Shown here piece after piece: positions 41,726 to 51,259 of a DNA stretch of 64,000 nucleotides (its first letter is position 1; every line of letters begins with the position of its first letter). The notes beneath the pieces were generated by a model. That model did no database searches and had not been told where the DNA came from. It saw only the letters and a list, made by a program, of their open reading frames with translations. A program made the position numbers and the translations under genes. This DNA comes from Geojedonia litorea (GTDB lineage Bacteria > Bacteroidota > Bacteroidia > Flavobacteriales > Flavobacteriaceae): positions 1-64,000 of the forward strand of contig NZ_JBHSGP010000004.1 in assembly GCF_042654525.1 (NCBI RefSeq), written 5' to 3'.

Positions 41726-43204
41726 CTAAAGGGTTTTGTATTGCTTATGGATAGGAAGTGTAAAGAAAAATGCGGTACCTTGGTCCAACACACTTTTAAC
41801 ACCAATATGGGTGTTGTGTAGGTCCATAATGCGCTTCACAATGGCCAAACCTAGGCCGCTACCTTCTTTATTTTCTTTAAGAAATTTACCTTTACGATAA
41901 CGCTCAAAAATATGGGGCAACTCGTGTTCTGAAATACCGCTTCCAGTATCAGATATAGTAATTTTAACGTTATGGTCCTCGCGAGTGAGTTCGAGTGTGA
42001 CCACATCGCCTTTTTTACAATGGGCAATGGCGTTATCGATAATATTTTGCAAGGCTCGGTCTATGAGGGCAATATCGGCATACACTAAAGGAAGATCTTT
42101 GGAGTAAACCGTATTAAGGCTCACGCCTTTATTTTGGGCAATGATGCGGTATTTATCAGCGATATCTTGTATTATCTCTGCCATTTGTATAGCCTCATGT
42201 TGCATGGGTTGTTGTTTGGCTTCCAGTTTGCTCAATTCAAACAGATCGTCAACCAGTTTTTTTAGCTTATCGGTATTTTTAATGACGATTTCCATGTAAC
42301 GCTTTTTCTGATCTTCGGTTAATTCGTCGTCTTTAATCACCAGCGTTTCAACAAACCCACGAATGGAAGCAATAGGTGTTCTTAAATCATGTGAAATATT
42401 AGCAATGAGTTCTTTTCGTAAAGTATCAACACTTTGCAAATCCTTGATGTTGGACTGTAAGGTATCGGCCATTTCGTTAAATGTGGTTGCCAAAAGGCCC
42501 ATTTCACCATGCTCAATACCTTTTATACGGGCGTCGTGATCACCTTTTTGAAACGACTGAAACGCAGAGGTGATTTTATTGAAATTTCGCGTCAGCAAGT
42601 ACACAGCAAGTAAGGAAACAATAAAGGCAGCAATCAAAGCGTATAGCATGCCTTGTACGCTCATTTTTCTAATATAACTTCCTTGATGCTTACTTAAAAG
42701 GGTATCGTAATCATTTCCGCCAACTATGGTATAAATATAGCCTACCGTTTGGTCGTTATGGAGATATGGAGCCGCAGAAAATATTTTTTTTTCACCTGAT
42801 CCTTTTGGATCGTCACCTTTGATGTAAAGGTTGCCATCGTTGGAAATAAAGTTTTTTATAGGTGCTAAATCCACCTTTTTAGCTTTCACTTCCTTGTCCA
42901 TGGCCACATGTTTTAGAATATGGCCTTCCAAATCTAGTAAATACACTTCGGTAGCAGGATTGGTTGCCATAACGTGGTGCATAAGATCTCCCATCTTAGA
43001 TTCTGCCACCGTTTTGCCATCGTACAAACCCTGAACTTCTTTAACAATGTAAGTAGATACATTTTTATTAAGGCCTTGGGTGATTTCGTCGTGATAATCT
43101 TTTGAGAGTTTTAACGAGGTATTGGTCACTAAAAAAGCCAACAGTAAAAACAGTAGTGTTAGTATTCCTGCAATTTTATAAAATAATGTGTTTCTCGTTC
43201 TCAT
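41726..43204 (-). CDS. Sensor histidine kinase
   Basis: A 492-residue kinase with two transmembrane helices around a periplasmic sensing domain (about residues 30-170, with EVYLLDLEGHILKHVAMD suggesting a dCache/PAS-like fold). A HAMP linker, HisKA (ANISHDLRTPIASIRGFVET) and HATPase (NIIDNAIAHCKKG, DTGSGISE, GSGLGLAI) follow. The start at MRTRNTLFYK is 1 bp after the response regulator stop, so the pair forms one operon. The signal is unknown. Confidence 0.92.
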   Translation of the reverse strand: MRTRNTLFYKIAGILTLLFLLLAFLVTNTSLKLSKDYHDEITQGLNKNVSTYIVKEVQGLYDGKTVAESKMGDLMHHVMATNPATEVYLLDLEGHILKHVAMDKEVKAKKVDLAPIKNFISNDGNLYIKGDDPKGSGEKKIFSAAPYLHNDQTVGYIYTIVGGNDYDTLLSKHQGSYIRKMSVQGMLYALIAAFIVSLLAVYLLTRNFNKITSAFQSFQKGDHDARIKGIEHGEMGLLATTFNEMADTLQSNIKDLQSVDTLRKELIANISHDLRTPIASIRGFVETLVIKDDELTEDQKKRYMEIVIKNTDKLKKLVDDLFELSKLEAKQQPMQHEAIQMAEIIQDIADKYRIIAQNKGVSLNTVYSKDLPLVYADIALIDRALQNIIDNAIAHCKKGDVVTLELTREDHNVKITISDTGSGISEHELPHIFERYRKGKFLKENKEGSGLGLAIVKRIMDLHNTHIGVKSVLDQGTAFFFTLPIHKQYKTL

Positions 43205-43205
43205 A

Positions 43206-43904
43206 TTATGCTTCTGTAAATCGATACCCAACACCCCAAGTGGTTAAAATATACTCTGGGTTGCCGGCATCTTTTTCAATTTTAGCTCTCAATCTATTGA
43301 TGTGAGAATTAACTGTATGCTCATAGCCTTCAAATTCATATCCCCAAATTTTATGTAATAATTGTGCACGGCTATAAGTTTTACCTGGATTATTAGCCAT
43401 AAGGGATAGTAATTCGAACTCTTTTGGCGTTAAGTTGAGACGCTCATTGTTATGCTCTACCTTTCTTAAGTCTTGATTGATAATAAGGCTTTTGATACGC
43501 AACTCTGGCAAGGTAGCTGCTTCTAATTGCTCTGAATCTAGTTTGGATCGTCTTACAATGGCTTTTACACGAGCTTGAAACTCACGAATGCTAAATGGTT
43601 TTGTGATATAATCGTCGGCACCGGTTTCAAGACCAAGAATTTTATCTATTTCATCACTTTTGCTGGTGAGCATCAGTATTGGTGTAATAACCTTACTGGC
43701 ACGCAAATCGCGGCAAATATCCATTCCTTTTTTACCAGGAAGCATTAGGTCTAAGATAATAAGGTCGAATTCTTTTTTTGTGGCCTCTAAAAAGCCTTCT
43801 GTACCATTATAGCACAATTGCACTTGGGTTTGATCATCTTCCAAGTTAATTGAAATTAATTCAGCTATATGCCTGTCATCCTCAATAACTAAAATAGTGG
43901 TCAT
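43206..43904 (-). CDS. OmpR-family response regulator
   Basis: A 232-residue regulator: receiver domain with acidic pocket (ILVIEDD), phospho-acceptor Asp in DLIILDLMLPGKKG, and KPF lysine; C-terminal winged helix (LTPKEFELLSLMANNPGKTY, HTVNSHINRLRAKIE). The ATG at 43904 is used; a TTG at 43910 would add only two residues. Partner of the adjacent histidine kinase. Confidence 0.94.
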   Translation of the reverse strand: MTTILVIEDDRHIAELISINLEDDQTQVQLCYNGTEGFLEATKKEFDLIILDLMLPGKKGMDICRDLRASKVITPILMLTSKSDEIDKILGLETGADDYITKPFSIREFQARVKAIVRRSKLDSEQLEAATLPELRIKSLIINQDLRKVEHNNERLNLTPKEFELLSLMANNPGKTYSRAQLLHKIWGYEFEGYEHTVNSHINRLRAKIEKDAGNPEYILTTWGVGYRFTEA

Positions 43905-44077
43905 TAACAATTATAATTTTAAGCAAGTTAATGAACTATTATTAAAAATGTATCACGAGAGTATCACATTACTAATTTGTAATATAAGTCTTGTTTATCG
44001 TATAATTATAGGGTGTTGCTGCCTTAAAAGTTATAAAACGTATATAACCTTGTTACAGGATTGTGATAGTTAAAAGA

Positions 44078-44085
44078 TAGGTTTG
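44078..44085 (+). promoter_or_regulatory. -7 element for the spondin-domain gene
   Basis: TAGGTTTG, 29 bp before the ATG at 44115. Confidence 0.45.
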
Positions 44086-44114
44086 TGTTGAATATTAATT
44101 AAAACCAAAAAATT

Positions 44115-44864
44115 ATGAAAAAACGTATGTTTATCATCCCTCTTATGGCAGTTCTTATTTGGAGTTGCAGTAATGATTCTGAAACGCTTAATGAAGCATT
44201 CAATACAGCCAATAGTAGTGCGATTAAAGCCAATTCTAATAATGCATTTACAAAATTTAAAGTAACCATTCATAATTTAGGCGGATCGCAAGCATATCCA
44301 AATGTTTTGTCTCCGGGGATTTATGTTGTGCAAAAGAAAAATACAGCACCATTATTTATGCCAGGCTATGCAGATTATGGTGAAGGATTAGAGGCTATTG
44401 CTGAAGATGGAAACCCTGGAATGTTAGTATCTAGTTTAGAAAATGATTCTGAAGTACGATCTCATGGTGCCTTCACAACACCAGTTGGTGGTGGTGGTCC
44501 AGCACCTGCTTTTCCCGGAGATTCGTATGAGTTTTATGTAACGGCTAAGTATGGTGATTATTTAAATTTTGCCACGATGTTCGTACAGTCTAACGATTTG
44601 TTTATTGGACCTAGTGCCATGGGACTTGCTCTGTTTAATGACAAAAAAGATCCTATAAGTGGTGATATTACCATGTACATGGAATTATGGGATGCTGGAA
44701 CCGAGGTTAATGAAGAGCCAGGAGTAGGGCCTAATCAGGCGCCTCGACAATCGGGTCCTGATACTGGTGTTGATGAAAATGGTGTAGTGCAGTTGGTAGA
44801 TGACGGCTATAGCTATCCAAATCTTTCAGATATTGTGCAAATCACTATTACGCCAATGTATTAA
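44115..44864 (+). CDS. Spondin-domain lipoprotein
   Basis: A 249-residue protein with lipobox AVLIWSC. The mature part matches a bacterial Spondin_N domain: FKVTIHNLGGSQAYPNVLSP, GIYVV, LEAIAEDGNP, a GGGGPAPAFPGDSYEFYV turn, LNFATMFVQSNDLFIGP and MYMELWDAGTEVNEEPGVGP. Spondin domains bind ligands with a metal site near the acidic loops; the role in bacteria is not established. A strong terminator follows. Confidence 0.82.
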   Translation: MKKRMFIIPLMAVLIWSCSNDSETLNEAFNTANSSAIKANSNNAFTKFKVTIHNLGGSQAYPNVLSPGIYVVQKKNTAPLFMPGYADYGEGLEAIAEDGNPGMLVSSLENDSEVRSHGAFTTPVGGGGPAPAFPGDSYEFYVTAKYGDYLNFATMFVQSNDLFIGPSAMGLALFNDKKDPISGDITMYMELWDAGTEVNEEPGVGPNQAPRQSGPDTGVDENGVVQLVDDGYSYPNLSDIVQITITPMY

Positions 44865-44884
44865 TAAAGGTTGAAATTGCTATG

Positions 44885-44914
44885 AAAAGCCTCGCAAATG
44901 CGAGGCTTTTTTTT
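44885..44914 (+). terminator. Rho-independent terminator after the spondin gene
   Basis: A 12-bp stem AAAAGCCTCGCA/TGCGAGGCTTTT with a 2-nt loop and T8 tract. Confidence 0.92.
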
Positions 44915-45074
44915 ATAAAAGGATGTGTTTTGATTGTGACTTTATAATTTAAAAATAAATCTATAGAGTTTTTGTAACCTAAACTAGTTCAGTGCTTTTG
45001 TATTTAAAATCATTAAAATTTCGTAACTTTAGTTGACTTTTCCTTTTGTTTATAATTTAAAAAAAATTGAAATC

Positions 45075-46343
45075 ATGAAAGCTAATATCCACCGAGGTTT
45101 TTTCTCAAAGCTGTTGAGCTGTTCCATGTTTCTGATGTCATTTATAATAATGGCGCAAGACGGATTTGCCGAATATAAAGGTGTTGTTGTTGATGCTGAA
45201 TCAAAAAAACCTTTGGAGGCTGTGAATTTGAATATCAAAAACACCAATATTGCTACAGTAACTAATGCCGATGGCCAGTTTATTTTAAAAGTAACCGAAG
45301 CCACCAAAGAACGTATCGTGATATTTTCAATTTTAGGCTACCAAATCAAAGAAGTGGAATTAAGTAGTCTCATTGGTCAGGATACGCGAATAGCACTTCA
45401 ACCGTCACTTACAGAACTTTCTCAAGTTAATGTGACCAATTTTAAAAATGCCGAAGCTTTAGTGCGTAAGGTTTTTGAAAATAAATCCAAAAACAATTTA
45501 GATAAACCAGTTTTAATGACCGCTTTTTATCGCGAAACCATCAAAAAACGAAATCGGGATGTATCTTTAACTGAAGCTGTGGTTAACCTCTATAAGCAAC
45601 CGTATACTAACAGCGCTAGGGATGTTATGGCACTTCATAAAGCCAGAAAAAGTACCGATTATAGAATTTTAGATACCCTCGCTTTTAAATTACAAGGTGG
45701 TCCCTTTTCAACACTTTATTTGGATATCATGAAATACCCAGAATATATTTTTTCAAATGAAACCATAGGCGATTATAAATACAGTTTTGAAGCACCAACT
45801 ACGGTAAATAACAAGCTAGTTTATGTAGTAAGGTTTAAAAAAAAGGATGATGGGATGCCATTGGGGTACATGGGGAAATTATATATAGATGCAAAATCAT
45901 TGGCCTTAACCAGTGCAACTTATGCACTTAATATAGAGGATAAACGAAGTGCGAGCGAGTTTTTTGTGAGAAAGAAACCTAGAGATGTGATTACCTATCC
46001 AACTGAAGCTTCATATAAAGTGAATTACCAAGAAAAAGATGGTAAATGGTATTACAGTTATGGTAGCGTTAATCTAACCTTTAAGGTTAATAAAAAACGA
46101 AAATTGTTTAATTCGGTATATTCAATTGCAAGTGAAATGGCCGTAACCGATTGGGAAACGGCGTATTCAACAGATGTTGTTTCCATTCCTAAAGATCGCA
46201 TACGACCAAACATCATTATTAGTGATGCAATTTCAGGGTTTTCAGATCCCGATTTTTGGGGTGCTTACAATCTTATAGAACCTGATAAATCCATTGAGTC
46301 GGCCATTAATAAAATTAGAAGAAAATTGAGTCGCGAAGATTGA
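45075..46343 (+). CDS. Exported carboxypeptidase-regulatory-like domain protein
   Basis: A 422-residue protein. Signal peptide (FLMSFIIMAQ) followed by a CarboxypepD_reg-like beta-sandwich at about 30-105 (EYKGVVVDAESKKPLEAVNL, FSILGYQIKEVEL). The large C-terminal part (residues about 130-420) resembles the DUF5686-type tail found on many Bacteroidota surface proteins (ALVRKVFENKSKNN, AFYRETIKKRNRDVSLTEAV). Probably periplasmic or outer-membrane associated; function unknown. The ATG at 45075 gives a clean signal peptide; the frame extends to 45033. Confidence 0.8.
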   Translation: MKANIHRGFFSKLLSCSMFLMSFIIMAQDGFAEYKGVVVDAESKKPLEAVNLNIKNTNIATVTNADGQFILKVTEATKERIVIFSILGYQIKEVELSSLIGQDTRIALQPSLTELSQVNVTNFKNAEALVRKVFENKSKNNLDKPVLMTAFYRETIKKRNRDVSLTEAVVNLYKQPYTNSARDVMALHKARKSTDYRILDTLAFKLQGGPFSTLYLDIMKYPEYIFSNETIGDYKYSFEAPTTVNNKLVYVVRFKKKDDGMPLGYMGKLYIDAKSLALTSATYALNIEDKRSASEFFVRKKPRDVITYPTEASYKVNYQEKDGKWYYSYGSVNLTFKVNKKRKLFNSVYSIASEMAVTDWETAYSTDVVSIPKDRIRPNIIISDAISGFSDPDFWGAYNLIEPDKSIESAINKIRRKLSRED

Positions 46344-46376
46344 CAACTTCAATTCGTTTAAGGTTTTATATGGTAC

Positions 46377-46922
46377 TTAAAATTCACCTTTATGCTTGAG
46401 TGCTTGCTTAATATGTGCCAAATGGTGCTTACTGTGCCATGCGTAAATGTAAATGGTTTGTTCTAAACTAAAGCGTTTACCATGTTCGGGGTGAATGTAT
46501 TGGCGTTTTAAATCATTTGGAGTCAAACTTCTTAATAAAATTACCAGTTTAGCATGTAAACCCTTAAGTAGCATCAAAGAATAATTTAGGTCATTTGAAT
46601 TGCCATCAACAAGTTTTGCCCATCTATCTTCGTAATAAGGTTTTATAGTTGGCATATCTTCAGTAAGGGCAAGTTTAAAACGAATGAGGCTGTTCATATG
46701 ACTGTCAGAACAATGATGTACAACTTGCTTTATGGTCCAACCTTCAGGACGGTAGATCCAATTGAGTTGTTCATTTGATAAATTTTTGGTTAGTGCTACA
46801 ACTGCTTCCGGGAACTGTTCAATTTCATTAATCCATTCCGAAATTTGTTGGCTGGTACTGTTTTGAGGGATGTTAAGTTCGCCAATTGGGTATTTTAATA
46901 GGTGAAATTCTTCATTAGTCAT
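46377..46922 (-). CDS. YfiT/DinB-family bacillithiol transferase-like protein
   Basis: A 181-residue four-helix DinB-fold protein. RYPIGE-like start (LKYPIGELNIPQ), GWTIKQVVHHCSDSHMNS and HSKHHLAHIKQAL supply the three His ligands of the metal site. YfiT/BstA relatives conjugate bacillithiol to electrophiles, which fits the use of bacillithiol by some Flavobacteria; activity is inferred. It is separated from the TonB receptor stop by 46 bp on the same strand. Confidence 0.82.
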   Translation of the reverse strand: MTNEEFHLLKYPIGELNIPQNSTSQQISEWINEIEQFPEAVVALTKNLSNEQLNWIYRPEGWTIKQVVHHCSDSHMNSLIRFKLALTEDMPTIKPYYEDRWAKLVDGNSNDLNYSLMLLKGLHAKLVILLRSLTPNDLKRQYIHPEHGKRFSLEQTIYIYAWHSKHHLAHIKQALKHKGEF

Positions 46923-46968
46923 AAATACTATATTTTCTAATAAAGGTAATTAATTTCTGATTCAAACT

Positions 46969-49509
46969 TTAAAAGTTAATTCTGAAACTAAAATTAGGGG
47001 TCAAGCCAAGTGAGGTATTATTTATCTCTATGGCTTCGTTAGAATTGTTTGGATTTACTTCGTAATACCTGTTGATACTATTTTTTCTGTCGGTAAGGTT
47101 GATTACCCCAGCTCTTAAAGATGCTTTTACTGCGTTTGAGAATTCAAAACTATAGTTAACAGAGGCATCCAAACGTAAAAATTCATCCAATCGTTCGCTG
47201 TTAGGAGTGTCATAATTTACAAAAGTAGTATTGCCGTCTTGAACCGTTTCATTGCCTTCAATAGGTTTTGTGTAAGGTTTTCCAGTGCGCCAAATTCCAC
47301 CAAGAGCTACCTGCAAGTCCTCTAAAATATCATAATTGAATGCAAGTGAAAGAGAGTGCCTGATATCTACATTATTTGGAAAATTTGAAGGTGTAAAGGT
47401 CTCAAATTCGTAATCATTGGTGCTGTAGGTATAACTTAACCATGTGCTGTATTGATTAGCAGTTTTGTTGATTAAGAATTCGACGCCTTTCGCGGTATAG
47501 CTTCCAGAGGCATTTACATACTGAAAGTTATTGTAAAATCCTTGATTGGAAGCCGTGATCCCATCAACTAATTTATAAAATGAAGTGACTTCAAGATTTA
47601 AATTGTTTTGATTGAATTCTACTCCAAACGATCCTTGTTTACTTGTCGCAATAGGAATTGAGCTGTTGTTTGCTAAAATCCAACGACGATTTTCAACACC
47701 TAAAAAGTCATCCTGAAAGTCTACAATTTGTGTGGCAGATTGGTTTTTAAATTCACCTTCTAATTTTAAAGCTAATCGATTGGATAGCTTTTGCCTGATA
47801 TTAAGTCGTGGTTCTATTACAAGTTTGTCAAATTTCTGAAAGTAATTGACTCGAACTCCAGCCCTAAAGTAGGTGTTGTTTTTTCGGTATTCGGCTTCAG
47901 AAAATATGGCGTGATTAATCAATACATCTTTTTTTGTGAGTTCATATTGAGGAGAGCTTACCGTGGTCTCATTTAAAATACCCGTTTCGTTGAGCTGATA
48001 CCCTGATAGAATATTCAAATTTTGGTTAACCGTTAAGGTTGAATTAAGCTTAATGCCGGTATCAAGTACTTCGTTGCTTTGGGTAAGACGTTGGTCTGTT
48101 TCAACTCTGTTGTCAGTGGCATCCACATTATATTTTGAATAATATCCGGTAATGTGAGTGCTGAATTTATCAGTCCACTGACCTTTCCATTGCAGCCCAT
48201 AACCTAAATTATTCTGCGTTAAATTACTAGTTTTAGATTCTGTAGTATTTTCTGAAGTTGTAAAACTTTCAGCATAATCTAGATTGTTATTAATGCTGAT
48301 GAAATTTGCCCGAAAGCTGTGATTATCGTTAAGATCTACGAGTAATTTAGCGGTATAATCATAAAACAGAAAATCAGAGGAGGATTGAGCGTTATCATTA
48401 TTTGATCTTGTATTGATTTCACTATCCTGAAAACTTCGGTCAAAATAATTATCGTAGGTTGGTGTACTAAAGGCATCGGTAAATGAGCGTCTGCCCGATA
48501 GATGAAACGCCACATTTTTAGTAATAGGAATTTCTACAAAAGCATCGGCACTAATTAAATTTAAACCGACTCCTCCATTTATTTTTGAGTTGATTTTATC
48601 CTTTGTGAAAATGTTGATTGTACTTGAAACACCATCACTATATTGAGTACTAGTGCCGTTTTTTGTAACGACAACTTTTTCGGTTAGATAAGGGTTATAG
48701 GCCGATATCAATCCAAAAAAATGCCCCGAATGGTACATTTTAATGCCATCCCAAAGGACAAGGTTTTGATCGTTGGTACCCCCTCTCACATTGATGTTAG
48801 CAATGCTTTCATCTACACTCTCAACACCAGGAAGTGCTTGTATAGATTGTAATATATCAGGTTCTATTAAACCCGGTAAGATTCCAAAAGCCTTGGTATT
48901 TAAAACGGTGCTTCCGTCAATTAATTTCTGAAGACCCGTGGTTAAGAATTTGGTGATAAGGACTTGATTTAAAGCTTCACTTGCCTCTCCCAATAAAATA
49001 CGTTTGCAAGTGCCGTTGGGTGAAAACAATTGATTGGCCGCAATTTGTTTGGTCTCAAATCCCAAAAAGGATATGGTCAATATTGCATTGGCAGAAATGT
49101 TCTCAAGGTTAAAACGTCCTTCAGTGTTTGCTACAGCACCTGTGTTTGTATTGTTGACCGCAATTGTTGCTCCAAATAGGGGTGAATCATCTACTAAACT
49201 TATCACATAACCACAAATACTAATTTGCTTATCAATAACCGAAACAGTAATATATCGGTTATCTAAAAGTTTAAAATTAAGTAATGTTTTAGAATTTAAG
49301 TAAGCAATGGTTTCCTGTAAGGTCAGGGAAGGATCAGGTTTTTCAATAAAAATGTCTTTGACATCATTCACAGCATATGAAACCTTGACATCAAATTGAG
49401 TCTCTAAAACAGTTATCACTTCTTCCAACGGAACGGTTTGAGAATTGGTTTGAGCCATCCCTAGACATGAAACTGATAGCAAAATGTATAAAAAAACCTT
49501 ATTTACCAT
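46969..49509 (-). CDS. TonB-dependent receptor with STN domain (module 1)
   Basis: An outer-membrane receptor of 846 residues. Signal peptide (LLSVSCLGMAQ), STN signalling domain (VPLEEVITVLETQFDVKVSY, STL), a carboxypeptidase-D-like domain (about 105-195), plug (LPGVESVDESIANINVRGGT) and a 22-strand barrel ending FSFRINF. The STN domain predicts FecA-style signalling to the FecR partner encoded just upstream. No SusD neighbour exists, so it is not a SusC. The start is the ATG at 49509, overlapping the fecR stop by 11 bp. Ligand unknown. Confidence 0.9.
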   Translation of the reverse strand: MVNKVFLYILLSVSCLGMAQTNSQTVPLEEVITVLETQFDVKVSYAVNDVKDIFIEKPDPSLTLQETIAYLNSKTLLNFKLLDNRYITVSVIDKQISICGYVISLVDDSPLFGATIAVNNTNTGAVANTEGRFNLENISANAILTISFLGFETKQIAANQLFSPNGTCKRILLGEASEALNQVLITKFLTTGLQKLIDGSTVLNTKAFGILPGLIEPDILQSIQALPGVESVDESIANINVRGGTNDQNLVLWDGIKMYHSGHFFGLISAYNPYLTEKVVVTKNGTSTQYSDGVSSTINIFTKDKINSKINGGVGLNLISADAFVEIPITKNVAFHLSGRRSFTDAFSTPTYDNYFDRSFQDSEINTRSNNDNAQSSSDFLFYDYTAKLLVDLNDNHSFRANFISINNNLDYAESFTTSENTTESKTSNLTQNNLGYGLQWKGQWTDKFSTHITGYYSKYNVDATDNRVETDQRLTQSNEVLDTGIKLNSTLTVNQNLNILSGYQLNETGILNETTVSSPQYELTKKDVLINHAIFSEAEYRKNNTYFRAGVRVNYFQKFDKLVIEPRLNIRQKLSNRLALKLEGEFKNQSATQIVDFQDDFLGVENRRWILANNSSIPIATSKQGSFGVEFNQNNLNLEVTSFYKLVDGITASNQGFYNNFQYVNASGSYTAKGVEFLINKTANQYSTWLSYTYSTNDYEFETFTPSNFPNNVDIRHSLSLAFNYDILEDLQVALGGIWRTGKPYTKPIEGNETVQDGNTTFVNYDTPNSERLDEFLRLDASVNYSFEFSNAVKASLRAGVINLTDRKNSINRYYEVNPNNSNEAIEINNTSLGLTPNFSFRINF

Positions 49510-50413
49510 TGTACTGATAGAATATAACATTTTTTCCGTCCAATTTATAACTTAATTTTAAAGGAACGGTCACAGATTCTAAAGCGGTAGCTTTATTATC
49601 ATGGGTAAATGTTCCGGTATATAATTGGTTGGTGTCAATACCATCAATTTGTATGTTTATATCGTATTGGCGCTCAAGTTCATCTATAACTTGTGCCAAA
49701 GGTATTCTATTAAAACTAGATTCAGATTGCATCCATGAAGGATTTAAAGCTCTCGTATCTTCTAAAAGTTCGACTGTTCCATTGATGACCCTAAAGATAG
49801 TTCCTTTAGGCAGTTTTACAGTTTCATCATTATAGGTAACACTAACCAAGCCTTCATAACAATGTACTTCAAAATAGTTGTTTCGTTCTTTTACATTGAA
49901 TTGCGTTCCTAAAACCTTAACAACTCCAGCACTTGTATTTACACTAAAAGTTTGTCCTTTACTCACTTTAAAAAAGGCTTCACCATCGAGGTTCAAATCC
50001 CTTTTATCTTTCCATGTTTTTTTATTAAAACTCAATGAAGATTGAGCATTTAAAATAACTTCAGAATTATCAGGCAGCATTAATTGACGTGATTCTGCTA
50101 GATCGGTATTAAAAGTTTGTTGTGCATTAAAAAACAAAAAGTAAGACGAGGTTAAAAGAATTGTAACAACAGCCGCAACTCTCATAATTGATTTAAAATT
50201 AAAGTTGATGACTTTACCTTCTTTTTTAGCGGGATGCTTGGTTTTAAATACTTCTAGCGCTTTTTGAGGATCAATTTTTGGAGCTTCTAATTGAGACGCG
50301 TAGTAACCAATTTTTTCTATAGTTTCAAAATCATCAGACTGTTTTAAGTCCTTTAATTCGCCCTCTGAAAGTTCGTTATCAAACCATTTTAATATGTCTT
50401 TTTCGCTTTTCAT
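49499..50413 (-). CDS. FecR-family anti-sigma factor (module 1)
   Basis: A 304-residue protein. N-terminal cytoplasmic helices (DILKWFDNELSEGELKDLKQ), one transmembrane segment (VAAVVTILLTSSYFLFF), a FecR beta domain (LPDNSEVILNAQSSLSFNKK, FSVNTSAGVVKVLGTQFNVK) and a C-terminal DUF4974/STN-like domain (QVIDELERQYDINIQIDGID). It should hold the sigma factor at 50477 until the receptor signals. It has its own ECF-type promoter (50432-50459) in the gap after the sigma gene. Confidence 0.93.
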   Translation of the reverse strand: MKSEKDILKWFDNELSEGELKDLKQSDDFETIEKIGYYASQLEAPKIDPQKALEVFKTKHPAKKEGKVINFNFKSIMRVAAVVTILLTSSYFLFFNAQQTFNTDLAESRQLMLPDNSEVILNAQSSLSFNKKTWKDKRDLNLDGEAFFKVSKGQTFSVNTSAGVVKVLGTQFNVKERNNYFEVHCYEGLVSVTYNDETVKLPKGTIFRVINGTVELLEDTRALNPSWMQSESSFNRIPLAQVIDELERQYDINIQIDGIDTNQLYTGTFTHDNKATALESVTVPLKLSYKLDGKNVIFYQYNGK

Positions 50414-50431
50414 CTTTTACTATTCTGTAAA

Positions 50432-50459
50432 TAAGACAACTGTTATATTTTTTACCCTA
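50432..50459 (-). promoter_or_regulatory. Putative ECF-sigma promoter of fecR/receptor operon, module 1
   Basis: On the minus strand TAGG-N17-TGTCTTA, with the TAGGGTAAAAAATATAAC spacer context. It ends 18 bp before the fecR ATG. The same motif precedes 51260, 58256 (minus) and 59009. Confidence 0.6.
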
Positions 50460-50476
50460 CGCAAAAGTTTAAATTT

Positions 50477-50992
50477 TTATAAATTTTTTATTTGACGCCT
50501 TAAAATTTGTAATGCACCAGACATTCTTTTTTCCACGGTCTTTTGAGAAATGTCTAAAATTTCGGCAATTTCTCTATATTTTTTTCCATCAATACGGTTC
50601 ATTAAAAAAACTTCACGTTGATCTTCGCTTAAATCTGCAATGGCATTTTGGAGCTTTTGTTTAAACTCCTCTTCCTCCATAATATATTCGGGACTTTGGT
50701 TGTCTTTATCTTTATATGGTGCCGCTTTCGCGTATTTTAAAACCACCTTTTGGTGTTTGACCGTATTTAAGAATAGATTATTGACCGTAGTAAATAAATA
50801 GGTTTTGGCTTTAGTGACATCAATTTTAGAACAATTTTCCCAAATTTTGGCAAAAGCTTCTTGAACGAGATCTAAAGCCGCATCGCTATTTCCACATTTA
50901 TAAAACGCAAAATTACTTGCAGATTGTAAATGTGTAACATAAAAATCGTTGAAATATGAATCATTACAGAGATTATGTTCAGAGTTGTTCAT
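50477..50992 (-). CDS. ECF sigma factor, FecI type (module 1)
   Basis: A 171-residue ECF sigma factor. Region 2: LDLVQEAFAKIWENCSKIDV and TYLFTTVNNLFLNTVKHQKV; region 4: LSEDQREVFLMNRIDGKKYR and EIAEILDISQKTVEKRM. Its region-2 and region-4 sequences closely resemble those of the sigma at 58379. It is divergent from the lipoprotein gene at 51260 and proposed to drive that gene and fecR. Confidence 0.93.
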   Translation of the reverse strand: MNNSEHNLCNDSYFNDFYVTHLQSASNFAFYKCGNSDAALDLVQEAFAKIWENCSKIDVTKAKTYLFTTVNNLFLNTVKHQKVVLKYAKAAPYKDKDNQSPEYIMEEEEFKQKLQNAIADLSEDQREVFLMNRIDGKKYREIAEILDISQKTVEKRMSGALQILRRQIKNL

Positions 50993-51164
50993 ATAATACT
51001 TTGGGATATTTTTACCATTGCAATATTATAACAAATTAATATAAATAGAGAGCGGTATGCTATTAAAATTAGTGACCAATAAAAGTGTTGTTATATTTTA
51101 ATTTATTTAAAAAACACAAAATCAATAATTTACAAGTCAATGCAAAAAAAATTGTAAAAAAGTA

Positions 51165-51192
51165 TAGGGAAGAATAGAAGTTGGTTGTCTTA
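51165..51192 (+). promoter_or_regulatory. Putative ECF-sigma promoter of lipoprotein 1
   Basis: TAGG-N17-TGTCTTA. The -10-like box is identical to that of fecR module 1. It leaves a leader of about 60 bp before the ATG at 51260. Confidence 0.6.
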
Positions 51193-51259
51193 CTAATAGA
51201 ACGGCAAAATAAATTGCTGTGAAAAAGAAAAGTAACCCAAATTATAAAAATTTAGAATT